From Loktanella sp. M215 (lineage in GTDB: Bacteria; Pseudomonadota; Alphaproteobacteria; Rhodobacterales; Rhodobacteraceae), in NCBI RefSeq assembly GCF_021735925.1, contig NZ_WMEA01000001.1:1890001-1954000 (forward strand): a stretch of DNA of 64,000 nt, written 5' to 3'. How positions within the stretch are numbered: the first letter of the stretch is position 1; each line of letters opens with the position of its first letter. Positions 55,255-64,000 of the stretch are shown here, one piece after another. Under the pieces are notes generated by a model. It was not told the origin of the DNA and did not search any database. It saw only the letters and a list, made by a program, of their open reading frames with translations. The position numbers were made by a program, and so were the translations under genes.

Positions 55255-55947
55255 ATGGGGTCGCTGGACGCCGTGGCTTGGGCTGCCGTCCTGCTGTCGC
55301 TGCGCGTTGCGGTGGTTGCAACGGTCATCAGTCTTCCCTTTGCCGTGGCGACCGCATGGCTGCTGGCGCGCAAGCGGTTCTGGGGCAGGGGCCTTCTGAA
55401 CGGCATGGTCCATCTGCCGCTGGTGCTGCCGCCGGTGGTCACCGGATATCTGCTGCTGCTGGCCTTCGGCACGCAGGGCCCCATCGGCAGCGTGCTGCGC
55501 GAAACCTTCGGTATCACGCTGGCCTTCCGCTGGACGGGTGCCGTGCTGGCCGCGGCGATCATGGCCTTTCCCCTGACCGTCCGCGCGATCCGTCTGGGGT
55601 TCGAGGCGGTGCCGTCGGGGCTGGAGGATGCAGCATCGACTCTTGGGGCATCGCGTGCCCGCGTCTTCGCCACCGTCACTCTGCCGTTAATCGCGCCTGC
55701 CGTGCTGGCGGGGGCGGTGCTGGGCTTTGCCAAGGCGTTGGGGGAATTCGGCGCGACGATCACCTTCGTCGCGGCGATCCCCGGCCAAACCCAGACGATC
55801 CCGTCGGCCATCTACGGTCTGCTGCAGGTGCCGGGGCAGGACGGTGCCGTGGTGTCGCTCGTCGTGATTTCGATTGTGCTGGCTATGACGACCCTGGCGC
55901 TGGCGGAATGGCTCTCACAGCGCCTGACCGCACGGCTGGGCGCATGA
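55255..55947 (+). CDS. modB: Molybdate ABC transporter permease
   Basis: Membrane subunit of the molybdate importer, 230 residues and about five helices. LRVAVVATVISLPFAVATAW, HLPLVLPPVVTGYLLLL and the EAA loop EDAASTLGASRARVFATV are typical of ModB, as is GEFGATITFVAAIPGQTQTI. The receptor gene modA, normally just upstream, is not present: the 170 bases between the deacetylase gene and modB hold no such gene. The stop overlaps modC. Confidence 0.93.
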   Translation: MGSLDAVAWAAVLLSLRVAVVATVISLPFAVATAWLLARKRFWGRGLLNGMVHLPLVLPPVVTGYLLLLAFGTQGPIGSVLRETFGITLAFRWTGAVLAAAIMAFPLTVRAIRLGFEAVPSGLEDAASTLGASRARVFATVTLPLIAPAVLAGAVLGFAKALGEFGATITFVAAIPGQTQTIPSAIYGLLQVPGQDGAVVSLVVISIVLAMTTLALAEWLSQRLTARLGA

Positions 55948-56993
55948 TCGACGTCGCTGTCACGCGCCGGCGGGGCGATTTCATGCTGGATGCGGCGTTC
56001 TTGGCGCCGCCAGGAGTCACCGCGATCTTTGGCCGGTCCGGGTCGGGCAAGTCATCGCTGATCAACTGCATCGCGGGGCTGATGCGGCCCGACGCGGGGC
56101 ACGTCCGCGTCGATGGGGCGGACCTGACGGGCGTCCCTGTCCACCGCCGCCGCATTGGGTATGTGTTTCAGGATGCGCGCCTTTTCCCGCACCTCGACGT
56201 GGCGCGCAACCTGACATACGGCGGCGGTCACGACCGCGACGCGGTGATCGAGATGCTGGGCCTTGGCGATCTTCTGCATCGCCGCCCGCCGACCCTGTCG
56301 GGCGGAGAGAAATCCCGCGTTGCCATCGGGCGCGCGCTGATGTCGGATCCGCGGCTTCTGCTGATGGACGAACCGCTTGCTGCCCTTGACGCCGACCGCA
56401 AGGCAGAGGTGCTGCACTACCTCGAACGCCTGTGTGCCACGACCCGCGTGCCCATCCTTTACGTCAGCCACGCCATGTCAGAGGTCGCGCGGCTGGCCAC
56501 GACGCTGGTGTTGATGGAAAAAGGGCGCGTCACGCGCTTCGGACCACTCGACCAGATATTGTCCGACCCCGCAGCCGTGCCATTGGTGGGCGTGCGCGAT
56601 GCGGGCGCCGTGCTGACCGGTACCGTGCGGGGCCTGAATGCCGCCGACGGCCTGACCGAAGTGGCCTTGTCCGCCGGTCGCCTTGTGCTGCCGGGGCGGT
56701 TGGGCCGTCATGGCGACCGGATCCGCCTGCGGATCCCCGCGCAGGACGTGATCCTGTCGCTGCATCCACCGCAGGGGCTGTCGGCTCTGAACGTGCTGGC
56801 CTGCCGCATCGCGGCGATCGAAGTCGGCCATGGGCCGGGCGTCGCTGTGTCCCTTGTTAGCGGCACCGACCGGCTGCTGGCGCGAATCACCCGGCGGTCC
56901 GCCGCGCGCATGGGGCTGGGCGTGGGGCAGGAAATCCATGCGATCATCAAGGCCACCGCCGTCGCCGCACAGGATATCGGCGGCGCGGCCTAG
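55944..56993 (+). CDS. modC: Molybdate ABC transporter ATPase
   Basis: ATPase of 349 residues. Walker A is GRSGSGKSSL, the signature LSGGEKSRVAIGRAL, Walker B LLLMDEPLAALD, and H-loop YVSHAMSEVARLA. The C-terminal Mop/TOBE domain (LNVLACRIAAIEVGHGPG onwards) can bind oxyanion and inhibit transport. The ATG at 55944 overlaps the modB stop (ATGA). It ends 18 bases from the convergent methyltransferase gene. Confidence 0.93.
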   Translation: MIDVAVTRRRGDFMLDAAFLAPPGVTAIFGRSGSGKSSLINCIAGLMRPDAGHVRVDGADLTGVPVHRRRIGYVFQDARLFPHLDVARNLTYGGGHDRDAVIEMLGLGDLLHRRPPTLSGGEKSRVAIGRALMSDPRLLLMDEPLAALDADRKAEVLHYLERLCATTRVPILYVSHAMSEVARLATTLVLMEKGRVTRFGPLDQILSDPAAVPLVGVRDAGAVLTGTVRGLNAADGLTEVALSAGRLVLPGRLGRHGDRIRLRIPAQDVILSLHPPQGLSALNVLACRIAAIEVGHGPGVAVSLVSGTDRLLARITRRSAARMGLGVGQEIHAIIKATAVAAQDIGGAA

Positions 56994-57011
56994 ACCGGCC
57001 TGTTGGACTGG

Positions 57012-58118
57012 CTAGAGCGCGTCCGTCTTGAAGAGTGTCACGCGCAACCCGCCGTGCTGCACCTGCAGGCGGTCCGGGGTGAAGGGCAGGCCGGTCGCCT
57101 TGGCGAGACCTGGTTCGCTGGTGACGAGTCCCACGCGCCAGCCACGAAAGCGGTCTTTCAGCGTGGCCCCCAGCGCGCCGTAGAGGGGGAAGAGGAGGTT
57201 GCGATTGCCGATGCGCGCGCCGTAGGGCGGGTTGACCATGACCAGACCGGGCGGGCCCGCGGGCCGTGGCAGATCGCTGATCGCGTGATGGGCAAAGGTC
57301 ACGATGTCACCGACACCGGCCCGGTCCGCATTCGCGGTGGCATTGCGCACCGCCCCGGTATCGCGGTCCGACCCGTAAAACCGCAGCGCCGTGTCCTGCG
57401 GCGTGGTCCGGCGCAGCCTGTCAAAGGCTGCAGGGTCGAAACTTGCCAGTTGCATGAAGGCGAAATCGCGGCTGCGCCCGGGCTGCAGGCCGCGCGCGAT
57501 CTCTGCCGCCTCGATGACGAAAGTGCCGGACCCGCACATCGGATCGACCACCGGCTCTGTTCCGTCATAACCGCAGTGGGCGAGGAAGAGCGACGCCAGC
57601 GTCTCTCGCATCGGGGCCTTGCCGACGGCTTCCTTGTGGCCGCGCTTGTGCAGGCTCTCGCCGCTGGTGTCGACCGACAGGGTCACGGTATTGTCGTCGA
57701 TCCGCACCTTCAGTGTCACAGGCGCGTCGGCGGCGATGGTGATCCCCGCCTCTTCGCGCAGGGCGGTTTCGATCCGCTGCTGCGCCGCGCCCGCGTGATA
57801 GATCTTGGATTTGTGACAGGTCACCTCGACCCGGACGGGGACATCCACGCGCAGCGTCTCGGTCCAGGGAAACTTGCGCGACCGCTTGTCGAGCTGTGCC
57901 AGATGGAACGCCAGAAAGCTGCCAAAGCGTGCAAGGACGCGCCCCGCGCCCCGCAGTTCCAGATTGGCGCGCCAGACGTCGGGCCAGCCGCCTGGAAAGG
58001 TGACACCGCCGGGCACGACCTCGGCGCCGTCAAAGCCTGCGGCCTGCACCTGTTGCAGCAAAAGCGGTTCCAGACCCGGCGGGGCGGTGGCGAAAATTTC
58101 GAATGCGGTATCGGTCAT
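57012..58118 (-). CDS. THUMP-domain RNA methyltransferase (RlmL/TrmN-like)
   Basis: Class I S-adenosylmethionine-dependent RNA methyltransferase of 368 residues. An N-terminal ferredoxin-like/THUMP part (residues 1-160, with EVTCHKSKIYHAGAAQQRIE) precedes the catalytic domain: VVDPMCGSGTFVIEAAEIA for SAM binding and MVNPPYGARIG for the target base. This NPPY pattern indicates N2-methylation of guanine, as by RlmL on 23S rRNA G2445. It lacks the second methyltransferase half of E. coli RlmKL. Confidence 0.9.
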   Translation of the reverse strand: MTDTAFEIFATAPPGLEPLLLQQVQAAGFDGAEVVPGGVTFPGGWPDVWRANLELRGAGRVLARFGSFLAFHLAQLDKRSRKFPWTETLRVDVPVRVEVTCHKSKIYHAGAAQQRIETALREEAGITIAADAPVTLKVRIDDNTVTLSVDTSGESLHKRGHKEAVGKAPMRETLASLFLAHCGYDGTEPVVDPMCGSGTFVIEAAEIARGLQPGRSRDFAFMQLASFDPAAFDRLRRTTPQDTALRFYGSDRDTGAVRNATANADRAGVGDIVTFAHHAISDLPRPAGPPGLVMVNPPYGARIGNRNLLFPLYGALGATLKDRFRGWRVGLVTSEPGLAKATGLPFTPDRLQVQHGGLRVTLFKTDAL

Positions 58119-58177
58119 CGTTGCGATCTAGCCGGAATTGCGCCCGGGTGCATCCGCAAAACAGTAAGGCCCGGTCG

Positions 58178-59827
58178 TCAGGTGTCGGCCCGGTGCGTCA
58201 CCCGCCCGCCGCAGATCGTCAAAGCTACGCGGGCCGCATCGGGGGATGAGGCCAGATCATCCAGCGATCCGTCGATCAGGATCAGGTCGGCGTCCAGTCC
58301 CGCGCGCAAGGCGCCGCGGCGGTCCTCGCACTGATCGGCGTAGGCGCCGCCTTTGGTATAGGCCAGCAGGCAATCGTCAAGGCTGATCCGCTGGTCGGGC
58401 AGCCCGTCGTCCCAGGGCGCGCGCGTCAGGCTGGCATGGATGCCCAGCAGCGGATCGATCGGCGACACCGGCCAGTCGCTGCCGAACGCCAGCGGTACCC
58501 CCCGATCTTGGAGCATCCGCCAGGGAAAAGCCGTCGCCCAGCGGTCGCGGCCCATGATCGACACCGTTGGTTCCAGTGGCAGGCCGGCGGCGCCCGGCGG
58601 ATGCAGGGGCTGCATGGAGGCGGTGATCCCCAGCGGCGCCAGCCGCTCCAGATCCTCTGGCGTGATCGCCTCGATATGCTCGATCCGGTGGCGGGCGTCG
58701 CGGGGGCCGTTCGCGCGCCGGGCGGCGGCATAGCCGTCGATGGCGGCCCGCACCGCCCCGTCGCCCACCGCATGGGTCGCGATCTGCAGCCCGCGCGCAT
58801 CCGCCGCAATGCAGATTGCGTCGAATGTATCCTGTGGGATCAGAGGCTGCGAGCGGAAGCCGTGACGCCCCGGATAATCGCTGGTGGTCAGCGCGGTCCA
58901 TGTGTCCCAGACCCCGTCGAGGAACATCTTGACCCGTCCAAAGCGCAGCCAGCCCGGCACCTCTGGCCCGAAATCGTCCAGCATCGCGAGGCCCTCTGGC
59001 CCGTCCGCCGCCACCAGTCGCAGCGGCAGGCTGACCCTGACGGGCAGGTCGCCCGCCATCGCCAGATCGCGTATCAGACCCGCCTGATAAACGTTGCCGT
59101 CCATGTTGACGGCGCTGGTGATGCCGTGGGCGGCACAATAGGTGGCGGCCTGCCGGATCACGCTGCGGTCGTAGGCGCGGTCGGCCTCGGCCACAGGGCT
59201 TGTCGGGCGATAGTCCAGCCCGTCGCGCCCTTGCAGCCGCGACAGCATGTTGACCCGGTTCATCGCGGCGAATTCGCGCAACTCTCCGGTCGCGACCCCG
59301 TCGGGGCCCATCACGACCTCTGCCTCTGGCCCGACATCGGCTCCGTGCAGGATGCCCGCCTGCGCCAGCGCTGCGGTATTGGCCCAGGTGCAGTGCAGGT
59401 CCGCCGACATCAGACTGATCGGACGGTCGGGGCTGATCCGGTCGAGAATGTGCCGGTCGGGCCGCGTGTCCGGTCCAAAGACCGTGTAGTGAACGGAAAA
59501 GGCCTGGAAGAGGTCGTCGCCGGGTCGTGCTTTGGCCGCTTGGGCAAAGGCATCGGCCACCGCTTCAAAACCGAAGGTCGTCCCCAGATCGAGCATGGTC
59601 AGCGTGGCGCCCCCCATGAACAGGTGCAGGTGACTTTCCACGAAGCCGGGCATCAACTCTCGGCCTTTTGCATCGATGATCTGCGTGTCGGGGCCGGCAA
59701 GGGTGCGGATCGTGGCATCGTCACCCAACGCAGTGATGACGCCGTCGCGCCACGCGATGGCGGTGGTGCCGGGGGCGGCAAAGACGGGCCGGGTGCGGGC
59801 GTTGAAAATCAGGACATCGGCGGTCAT
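58178..59827 (-). CDS. Amidohydrolase family protein (YtcJ-like)
   Basis: Metal-dependent hydrolase of 549 residues. ADVLIFNARTRPVF and IDAKGRELMPGFVESHLHLF form the composite domain and the first metal His-x-His; IATHAVGDGAVRAAIDGY and RIEHIEAI supply later His ligands; FGSDWPVSPIDPLLGI carries the Asp. The pattern is that of the YtcJ/exoenzyme-regulatory group of amidohydrolases. Substrate unknown. It diverges from the S9 peptidase across 130 bases. Confidence 0.88.
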   Translation of the reverse strand: MTADVLIFNARTRPVFAAPGTTAIAWRDGVITALGDDATIRTLAGPDTQIIDAKGRELMPGFVESHLHLFMGGATLTMLDLGTTFGFEAVADAFAQAAKARPGDDLFQAFSVHYTVFGPDTRPDRHILDRISPDRPISLMSADLHCTWANTAALAQAGILHGADVGPEAEVVMGPDGVATGELREFAAMNRVNMLSRLQGRDGLDYRPTSPVAEADRAYDRSVIRQAATYCAAHGITSAVNMDGNVYQAGLIRDLAMAGDLPVRVSLPLRLVAADGPEGLAMLDDFGPEVPGWLRFGRVKMFLDGVWDTWTALTTSDYPGRHGFRSQPLIPQDTFDAICIAADARGLQIATHAVGDGAVRAAIDGYAAARRANGPRDARHRIEHIEAITPEDLERLAPLGITASMQPLHPPGAAGLPLEPTVSIMGRDRWATAFPWRMLQDRGVPLAFGSDWPVSPIDPLLGIHASLTRAPWDDGLPDQRISLDDCLLAYTKGGAYADQCEDRRGALRAGLDADLILIDGSLDDLASSPDAARVALTICGGRVTHRADT

Positions 59828-59957
59828 CGACGGGGCTCCGGCTGGGATCGCCTTGCATCCTGCCCGAAAAGGGCGGGCTGTCCAGATGTGCCGTCACGGG
59901 TTGCCTGCGGACCCGGTCCCGTGCAGCCATGACGCACAGGCACAGGAAGGCTGGACG

Positions 59958-61730
59958 ATGACCGATGAAACGCCACTGACACCCCACACTGCCAGCCGCG
60001 CTGCCCTGTCCGGTGACGCGCTGTTCTGGATCGACACCCGCGGCGGGCCGCGGCCCAGCCTTTGGACCGCCACCGCAGACGGAGGTGCCGCCCGCCAGCT
60101 GTTCGGCGGCGCCGACGCGGTGACGGGCTTTCGTGCCTTTGCCAAGGGGCGGTCCGTCGTCGTGGCAACGGATTGCGGCGGCGATGAACACCACCAATTG
60201 CGCCTGCTGGACGTCGAAAGCGGTCAAATCCGCCACCTGACGTCCGATCCCTTCGTGATCAATGACCTTGGGGCGGTCTCTCCGGACGACACACGGCTGG
60301 CCTTCGCCGCGAACCGGCGGGATCGCGGCACATTTGACATTGCCATTGTCGCGCTGGCGACTGGACAGCGCCGTGACCTGCGTGTGGGGCAAGGCTGGTG
60401 GAAGGTCGAGTGCTGGGAGGCGAACGAGACGCTGATCGTGTCGCATCAGCGCTCTGCCGTCGATATCGGGCTGTTCCGGCTGGACCTTGCGTCAGGCGAT
60501 TGCACATCGCTGCTGCCCCTGGGGCCTGCACGTTTTTCGGACCTGCGGCAGACGCCGCAGGGTCTGTTGCTGCTGACGGATTGGGGTGCCGACCACATGC
60601 GCCTGATGCGCGTGACGGACGGCGTTCTGACGCCGGTCCACGCGGTGGCCGGACGCGATATCGATGCCTACGTCCCGTTGGGACACGACGGCCGCATCGC
60701 CGTGCTGGTGAACGAGGAGATCGGCCACAGCCTGCATGTCGGTGGTGGCGACGCGGCGTGGCGCGAGGTCTGTGCGGCAGAAGGTCCGCTCTCTGATCTG
60801 CGCGCCGACGGGACCGGTGCCCTCTTGGTGACGGCGCAATCTGCGCTGCGTCCCGCGCAGGTCCGGCGGATCGATCTTGGCACGGATGCGGCCACGGCCC
60901 TTGTCTCGCCGGCGTCCAAGCCACAGACGGGGATCGCCAGCGTCATGGCAATCCGCGCCACCGCCCCGGATGGAGAGCGCGTCCCCGCGCTCCTTTACCG
61001 GCCGCGCAGACCCAACGGTGCAGCGGTGATGATCGTCCATGGCGGACCGGAGAGCCAGTGGCTGCCGACTTGCGCTCCGCAGGTCGCCGCGCTTTGCGCG
61101 CTGGGGTGTACGGTGATTGCGCCGAACGTGCGGGGATCGTCCGGATTCGGACGGCGGTGGCTGTCGCTGGACGACCGCACCCAGCGCGGCGATGTGCTGG
61201 GCGACATGCTCTGCCTGCACGACGCGCTGGTGGCAGAGCACGGCATCGACCCGGCTCGGATCGGGATCATGGGACAAAGCTATGGCGGCTACATGACCGC
61301 CCTCGCTTTGGGTCTGGCGCGCGAGCGCTGGGCGGCTGCGGCGATTCTTTATGGATTTGCCGATTTTACGCATGTGATCGGCGGCTTCGGTGCGTGGCGG
61401 CGGGCGCACCGTGTCGCGGAATACGGTGATCCCGACGATCCGGTCACGCGGCAGCTGCTGGACAGGATTTCACCCTTGCCGCATCTGGACAAAGTGACGG
61501 TGCCGGTTTTCCTGTACCACGGGCGGCGCGACGTGCCGGTGCCGATCGACAACACCGACTTGATCGAGGCGCGGCTGCGTGCGGGCCTGGCCCCCGTCAC
61601 GCGGATGACCGTCGATGACGAGGGGCATGGCTATGTCGGCGCCGACACCCGCTCCGCCCTGTGGACAGCGATCGTCGCCCATTTTGCGGATGCGCTCCGG
61701 CTCGATGGGATGGTGACTGACAGCGACTGA
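59958..61730 (+). CDS. S9-family peptidase (prolyl oligopeptidase/acylaminoacyl-peptidase type)
   Basis: Serine peptidase of 590 residues. The N-terminal half (to about 330) is a seven-bladed beta-propeller-like region with WTATADGGAARQLFGG-type repeats. The C-terminal alpha/beta-hydrolase domain has the nucleophile Ser in MGQSYGGYMTALALG, the Asp in YHGRRDVPVPI and the His in DDEGHGYVG. VMIVHGGPESQW is the oxyanion region. No signal peptide is visible. I chose ATG 59958, preceded by GGAAGG; an in-frame extension to 59676 would run into the divergent gene. Confidence 0.9.
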   Translation: MTDETPLTPHTASRAALSGDALFWIDTRGGPRPSLWTATADGGAARQLFGGADAVTGFRAFAKGRSVVVATDCGGDEHHQLRLLDVESGQIRHLTSDPFVINDLGAVSPDDTRLAFAANRRDRGTFDIAIVALATGQRRDLRVGQGWWKVECWEANETLIVSHQRSAVDIGLFRLDLASGDCTSLLPLGPARFSDLRQTPQGLLLLTDWGADHMRLMRVTDGVLTPVHAVAGRDIDAYVPLGHDGRIAVLVNEEIGHSLHVGGGDAAWREVCAAEGPLSDLRADGTGALLVTAQSALRPAQVRRIDLGTDAATALVSPASKPQTGIASVMAIRATAPDGERVPALLYRPRRPNGAAVMIVHGGPESQWLPTCAPQVAALCALGCTVIAPNVRGSSGFGRRWLSLDDRTQRGDVLGDMLCLHDALVAEHGIDPARIGIMGQSYGGYMTALALGLARERWAAAAILYGFADFTHVIGGFGAWRRAHRVAEYGDPDDPVTRQLLDRISPLPHLDKVTVPVFLYHGRRDVPVPIDNTDLIEARLRAGLAPVTRMTVDDEGHGYVGADTRSALWTAIVAHFADALRLDGMVTDSD

Positions 61731-61753
61731 AGGCCGCTGCGGGCGGAACCGCT

Positions 61754-64000
61754 TCAGCGCACCGGCAGCAGGTTTTGAATCATGCGGGCCGGCATCGGGC
61801 GGGCCAAGGCGTAGCCTTGCAGATAGTCGCAGTGGAGGTCCTGCAGGATTTCGACGTGGGCCTGGGTTTCGACGCCATCAGCCACCACGTCGATATGCAG
61901 CATGCGACCGATTCTGATGATGGTCTCCAGCAGGGCGCGGCGCTGCTGGGATGTGACGATGGGCTGGACCAGCGCGCGATCGATCTTGAGCCGCCGGGGC
62001 GCGATCCGCAACAGGCTGATGATGGAGGCGTGACCCGAGCCAAAATCGTCGATTTCGATATCGATGCCAAGATCGGCTATGATCGCCAGATTTTCATCGA
62101 TCCTCGAGTCTGCACCATCCAGAAAGACCGATTCCAGAAGCTCGAAGACAATCGTGCCCGGCGTGATATCCAATGCCCGCAGGGATGGACCCAATTTTGG
62201 ATCGGTCAGCCGTTCGGCCGAGATGTTGACCGACACATGCGGCACGACGAGGCCCGCGGCCGTCCAGGCCTTCGTGTCGCGCAGCACCTGCCGCAGTACC
62301 GCATCGTCCAGACGGGCCATCAGGCCCATGTCGGACGCGATGTTCAGGAACTGGTCCGGCATGATCAGGCCAAAGATCGGGCATTGCCAGCGCACCAGCG
62401 CCTCCAGTCCCGTCAGTTTCAGGGTGCGGGCGTCAAACTGGGGCTGGTAGTGACAGATGATCTGATCCTGCGCGAAGGCCAGCGACAGCGCGTCTTCCAG
62501 ACGCTTGCGGTGATTGGCCTCCTCCATCATCGCGGGGCGGTAGAACCGGCAGGCCGCGCGCCCGTCTTTCTTGGCGTGATAGAGCGCCATGTCGGCAAGG
62601 ATGAACAGGCTTCCCCGCGCCCCGTCCTGTGGATCGGTACGCGCGATGCCGATGCTCATGCAGGTCCTGATCTGCGCCCCGTTGTAGGCAAAGGGCGCGG
62701 CCAGAGCCTTGGTGATGCGGTCCGCGATGGCGCGCAGGGCGGCGTCGGTCGGTGCATCCACGAACAGCGCCACGAACTCGTCGCCACCCGCGCGCGCGAC
62801 CAGCGCATCCTTTGGCATGTGGTCCCGCAGGATCGTCGCGGCGTGCCGCAAAGCCATGTCACCGGCATCGTGACCAAGGCTGTCGTTGATCTGCTTGAAG
62901 CGGTCGATGTCAAAATGCATGGCGGCAATCGCGGGTGCCGGGTCCGAGTCGATCGCTGCGGCGAACACTTCGTCCAGACTGCGCCGGTTGGCCAGACCGG
63001 TCAGGGCGTCGTGGCGACTCTCGTATTGCAGCTGGCTGCGGGCCTGTTCCAGCGCACGCGTCTTGCGGTATTCCGGTGTCAGGTCGAAGTCGACGCCGAC
63101 ATAGGCGCCGCTGCCTTCGACCGAGGGCAGGAACTTGCCGCGCGTCCGGATATACCGCTCGGACCCGTCGTCCGTCAGGACGCGGTAGTCGTAGGCGATA
63201 TCCTCACGGTCCCGCAGGCGGGCCGCGTTGTAGTCGATCACGCCCTGCCGGTCATCGGGATGGATCAGATCGCTCCAGTGCGGGCCGGTCCGCGCGATGG
63301 CCTGCGCGTTCACGCCCAGCATTGCGGCGGCGCGGGCGTCCCAACTGGTGCGGCCAGTCTCGATATCGAACTCCCACTGTCCCATCTCGGCGACTTCCAT
63401 TGCAAGGGCAAGGCGCTCTGCCAGCCTCTTGCGTTCCTGCTCGACGGCCTTGATGTCGGAAATGTCCGTGTCTGTGCCGATGATGTGGACGGGAAAGCCG
63501 GCCGCATCCCGGCGCATCACCCGTCCGCGGCTGAGGATCCAGATCCAGTGCCCTGCCGCGTGCCGCTGGCGAAACGTGTAGTCAACGATATCCGTCAGGC
63601 CGGTTTCCTGCAGATGCAGCTGTTCACGGACCTTCTGAATGTCGTCGCGGTGGATGGTCAGCAGCCAGTCTTCGGTCGTTTCGGGGGCCGTGGCATCAGG
63701 GGCAAGGCCGCGCATGGTCCGCCAGGATTCCGACAGGTAGTGCCGGTTGCGTTCGAAATCGTGATCCCAGACACCCTGACTGGCGCTGAGCACGGCGGTT
63801 TTCCAGCGCAATTCCGTTTCGGCCAGCACGTCAAAGCGTTGGCCGGCGGCCCGTGCTGCGTCCTTGTCCGACTGCTCCGGCGACACCGGCGCCGCATACT
63901 GATAGATAATCCCGATGACTTTGTCATAGTCATCCGCCAGGGATGCTACGTGCCACACGCCGTCGCCCGTGGCGTGTTTCAGATGTATCGTCCGGTTCGG
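61754..64000 (-). CDS. PAS-GGDEF-EAL cyclic-di-GMP signalling protein (5' end cut by window edge)
   Basis: Diguanylate cyclase/phosphodiesterase of at least 748 residues. The frame stays open to base 64000, and residues before the GTG at 63958 (RTIHLKHATGDG) read as part of a PAS-like fold, so the true start is outside. Further PAS/PAC domains follow (SRGRVMRRDAAGFPVHIIG; RGKFLPSVEG). The GGDEF site is intact (VARAGGDEFVALF), without an RxxD inhibitory site. The EAL site is intact too: LEALVRWQCP, NISAERL, DDFGSGHASI, LKIDRALV and VADGVETQ. Both activities are possible. Confidence 0.92.
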   Translation of the reverse strand, partial: PNRTIHLKHATGDGVWHVASLADDYDKVIGIIYQYAAPVSPEQSDKDAARAAGQRFDVLAETELRWKTAVLSASQGVWDHDFERNRHYLSESWRTMRGLAPDATAPETTEDWLLTIHRDDIQKVREQLHLQETGLTDIVDYTFRQRHAAGHWIWILSRGRVMRRDAAGFPVHIIGTDTDISDIKAVEQERKRLAERLALAMEVAEMGQWEFDIETGRTSWDARAAAMLGVNAQAIARTGPHWSDLIHPDDRQGVIDYNAARLRDREDIAYDYRVLTDDGSERYIRTRGKFLPSVEGSGAYVGVDFDLTPEYRKTRALEQARSQLQYESRHDALTGLANRRSLDEVFAAAIDSDPAPAIAAMHFDIDRFKQINDSLGHDAGDMALRHAATILRDHMPKDALVARAGGDEFVALFVDAPTDAALRAIADRITKALAAPFAYNGAQIRTCMSIGIARTDPQDGARGSLFILADMALYHAKKDGRAACRFYRPAMMEEANHRKRLEDALSLAFAQDQIICHYQPQFDARTLKLTGLEALVRWQCPIFGLIMPDQFLNIASDMGLMARLDDAVLRQVLRDTKAWTAAGLVVPHVSVNISAERLTDPKLGPSLRALDITPGTIVFELLESVFLDGADSRIDENLAIIADLGIDIEIDDFGSGHASIISLLRIAPRRLKIDRALVQPIVTSQQRRALLETIIRIGRMLHIDVVADGVETQAHVEILQDLHCDYLQGYALARPMPARMIQNLLPVR

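Noticed and set aside
55148..55255. 35-codon frame whose TGA overlaps the modB ATG
   Set aside because: The product is a Pro/Arg/Ser-rich string without signal peptide or similarity to ModA; the overlap is likely chance, although a coupling leader cannot be excluded.

Overview
The window looks like chromosome of a marine alphaproteobacterium of the Roseobacter group (Rhodobacteraceae); the genus cannot be resolved. Supporting signs are high GC, a Rhodobacterales-type ribosomal protein S4, sulfonate catabolism genes (hpsN, comD, comE), an Agl-type glucoside importer, a TRAP transporter, a cyanide-insensitive bd oxidase, an alphaproteobacterial chemotaxis operon, and one copy of an intergenic terminator-like element of a kind I associate with this family. 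I saw no rRNA, tRNA, CRISPR array, insertion sequence, prophage or integrase, so most of this is core chromosome.

Layout. 1-2631: end of a glycogen operon (glgX partial, pgm). 2686-5056: sulfonate genes hpsN-comD-comE, convergent with an orphan gcvH. 5544-6731: thiolase. 6742-9275: cytochrome bd oxidase cioAB plus a 36-residue DUF2474 protein. 9544-12764: TRAP transporter dctPQM. 12919-21616: chemotaxis operon (secreted sensor-like protein, MCP, CheD, STAS protein, CheY, CheA, CheW, CheR, CheY, small unknown) with no cheB. 21889-22962: FAD amine oxidase. 23204-28174: aglE-aglF-aglG-aglK importer without an alpha-glucosidase gene. 28244-31881: aroQ, an internally deleted glpD, a secreted metallo-beta-lactamase-fold protein, glpK. 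31937-32742: rpsD with a promoter, a structured leader and a strong terminator. 32760-36585: SDR, then hisC-tyrC-extensin-like. 36854-39781: ileS. 39816-46042: peptide ABC transporter plus membrane dipeptidase, six genes joined by 4-bp overlaps, with a frameshift near the 3' end of dppA. 46265-52165: thioesterase, galU-otsB-otsA trehalose operon, rsuA-like gene, lysC. 52320-55084: SDR, DUF1178, NUDIX, histone-deacetylase family. 55255-56993: modB-modC without modA. 57012-64000: RNA methyltransferase, amidohydrolase, S9 peptidase, and a PAS-GGDEF-EAL protein that runs off the edge.

How the parts work together. Pgm and GalU make glucose-1-phosphate and UDP-glucose; UDP-glucose feeds OtsA, and OtsB finishes trehalose. 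The Agl and peptide importers, TRAP transporter, chemotaxis operon and sulfonate genes fit an organism scavenging dissolved organic matter. The points most worth checking are the rpsD leader, the glpD deletion, the dppA frameshift, the che operon without cheB, modBC without modA, the incomplete sulfonate pathway, and hairpins placed directly after two binding-protein genes.
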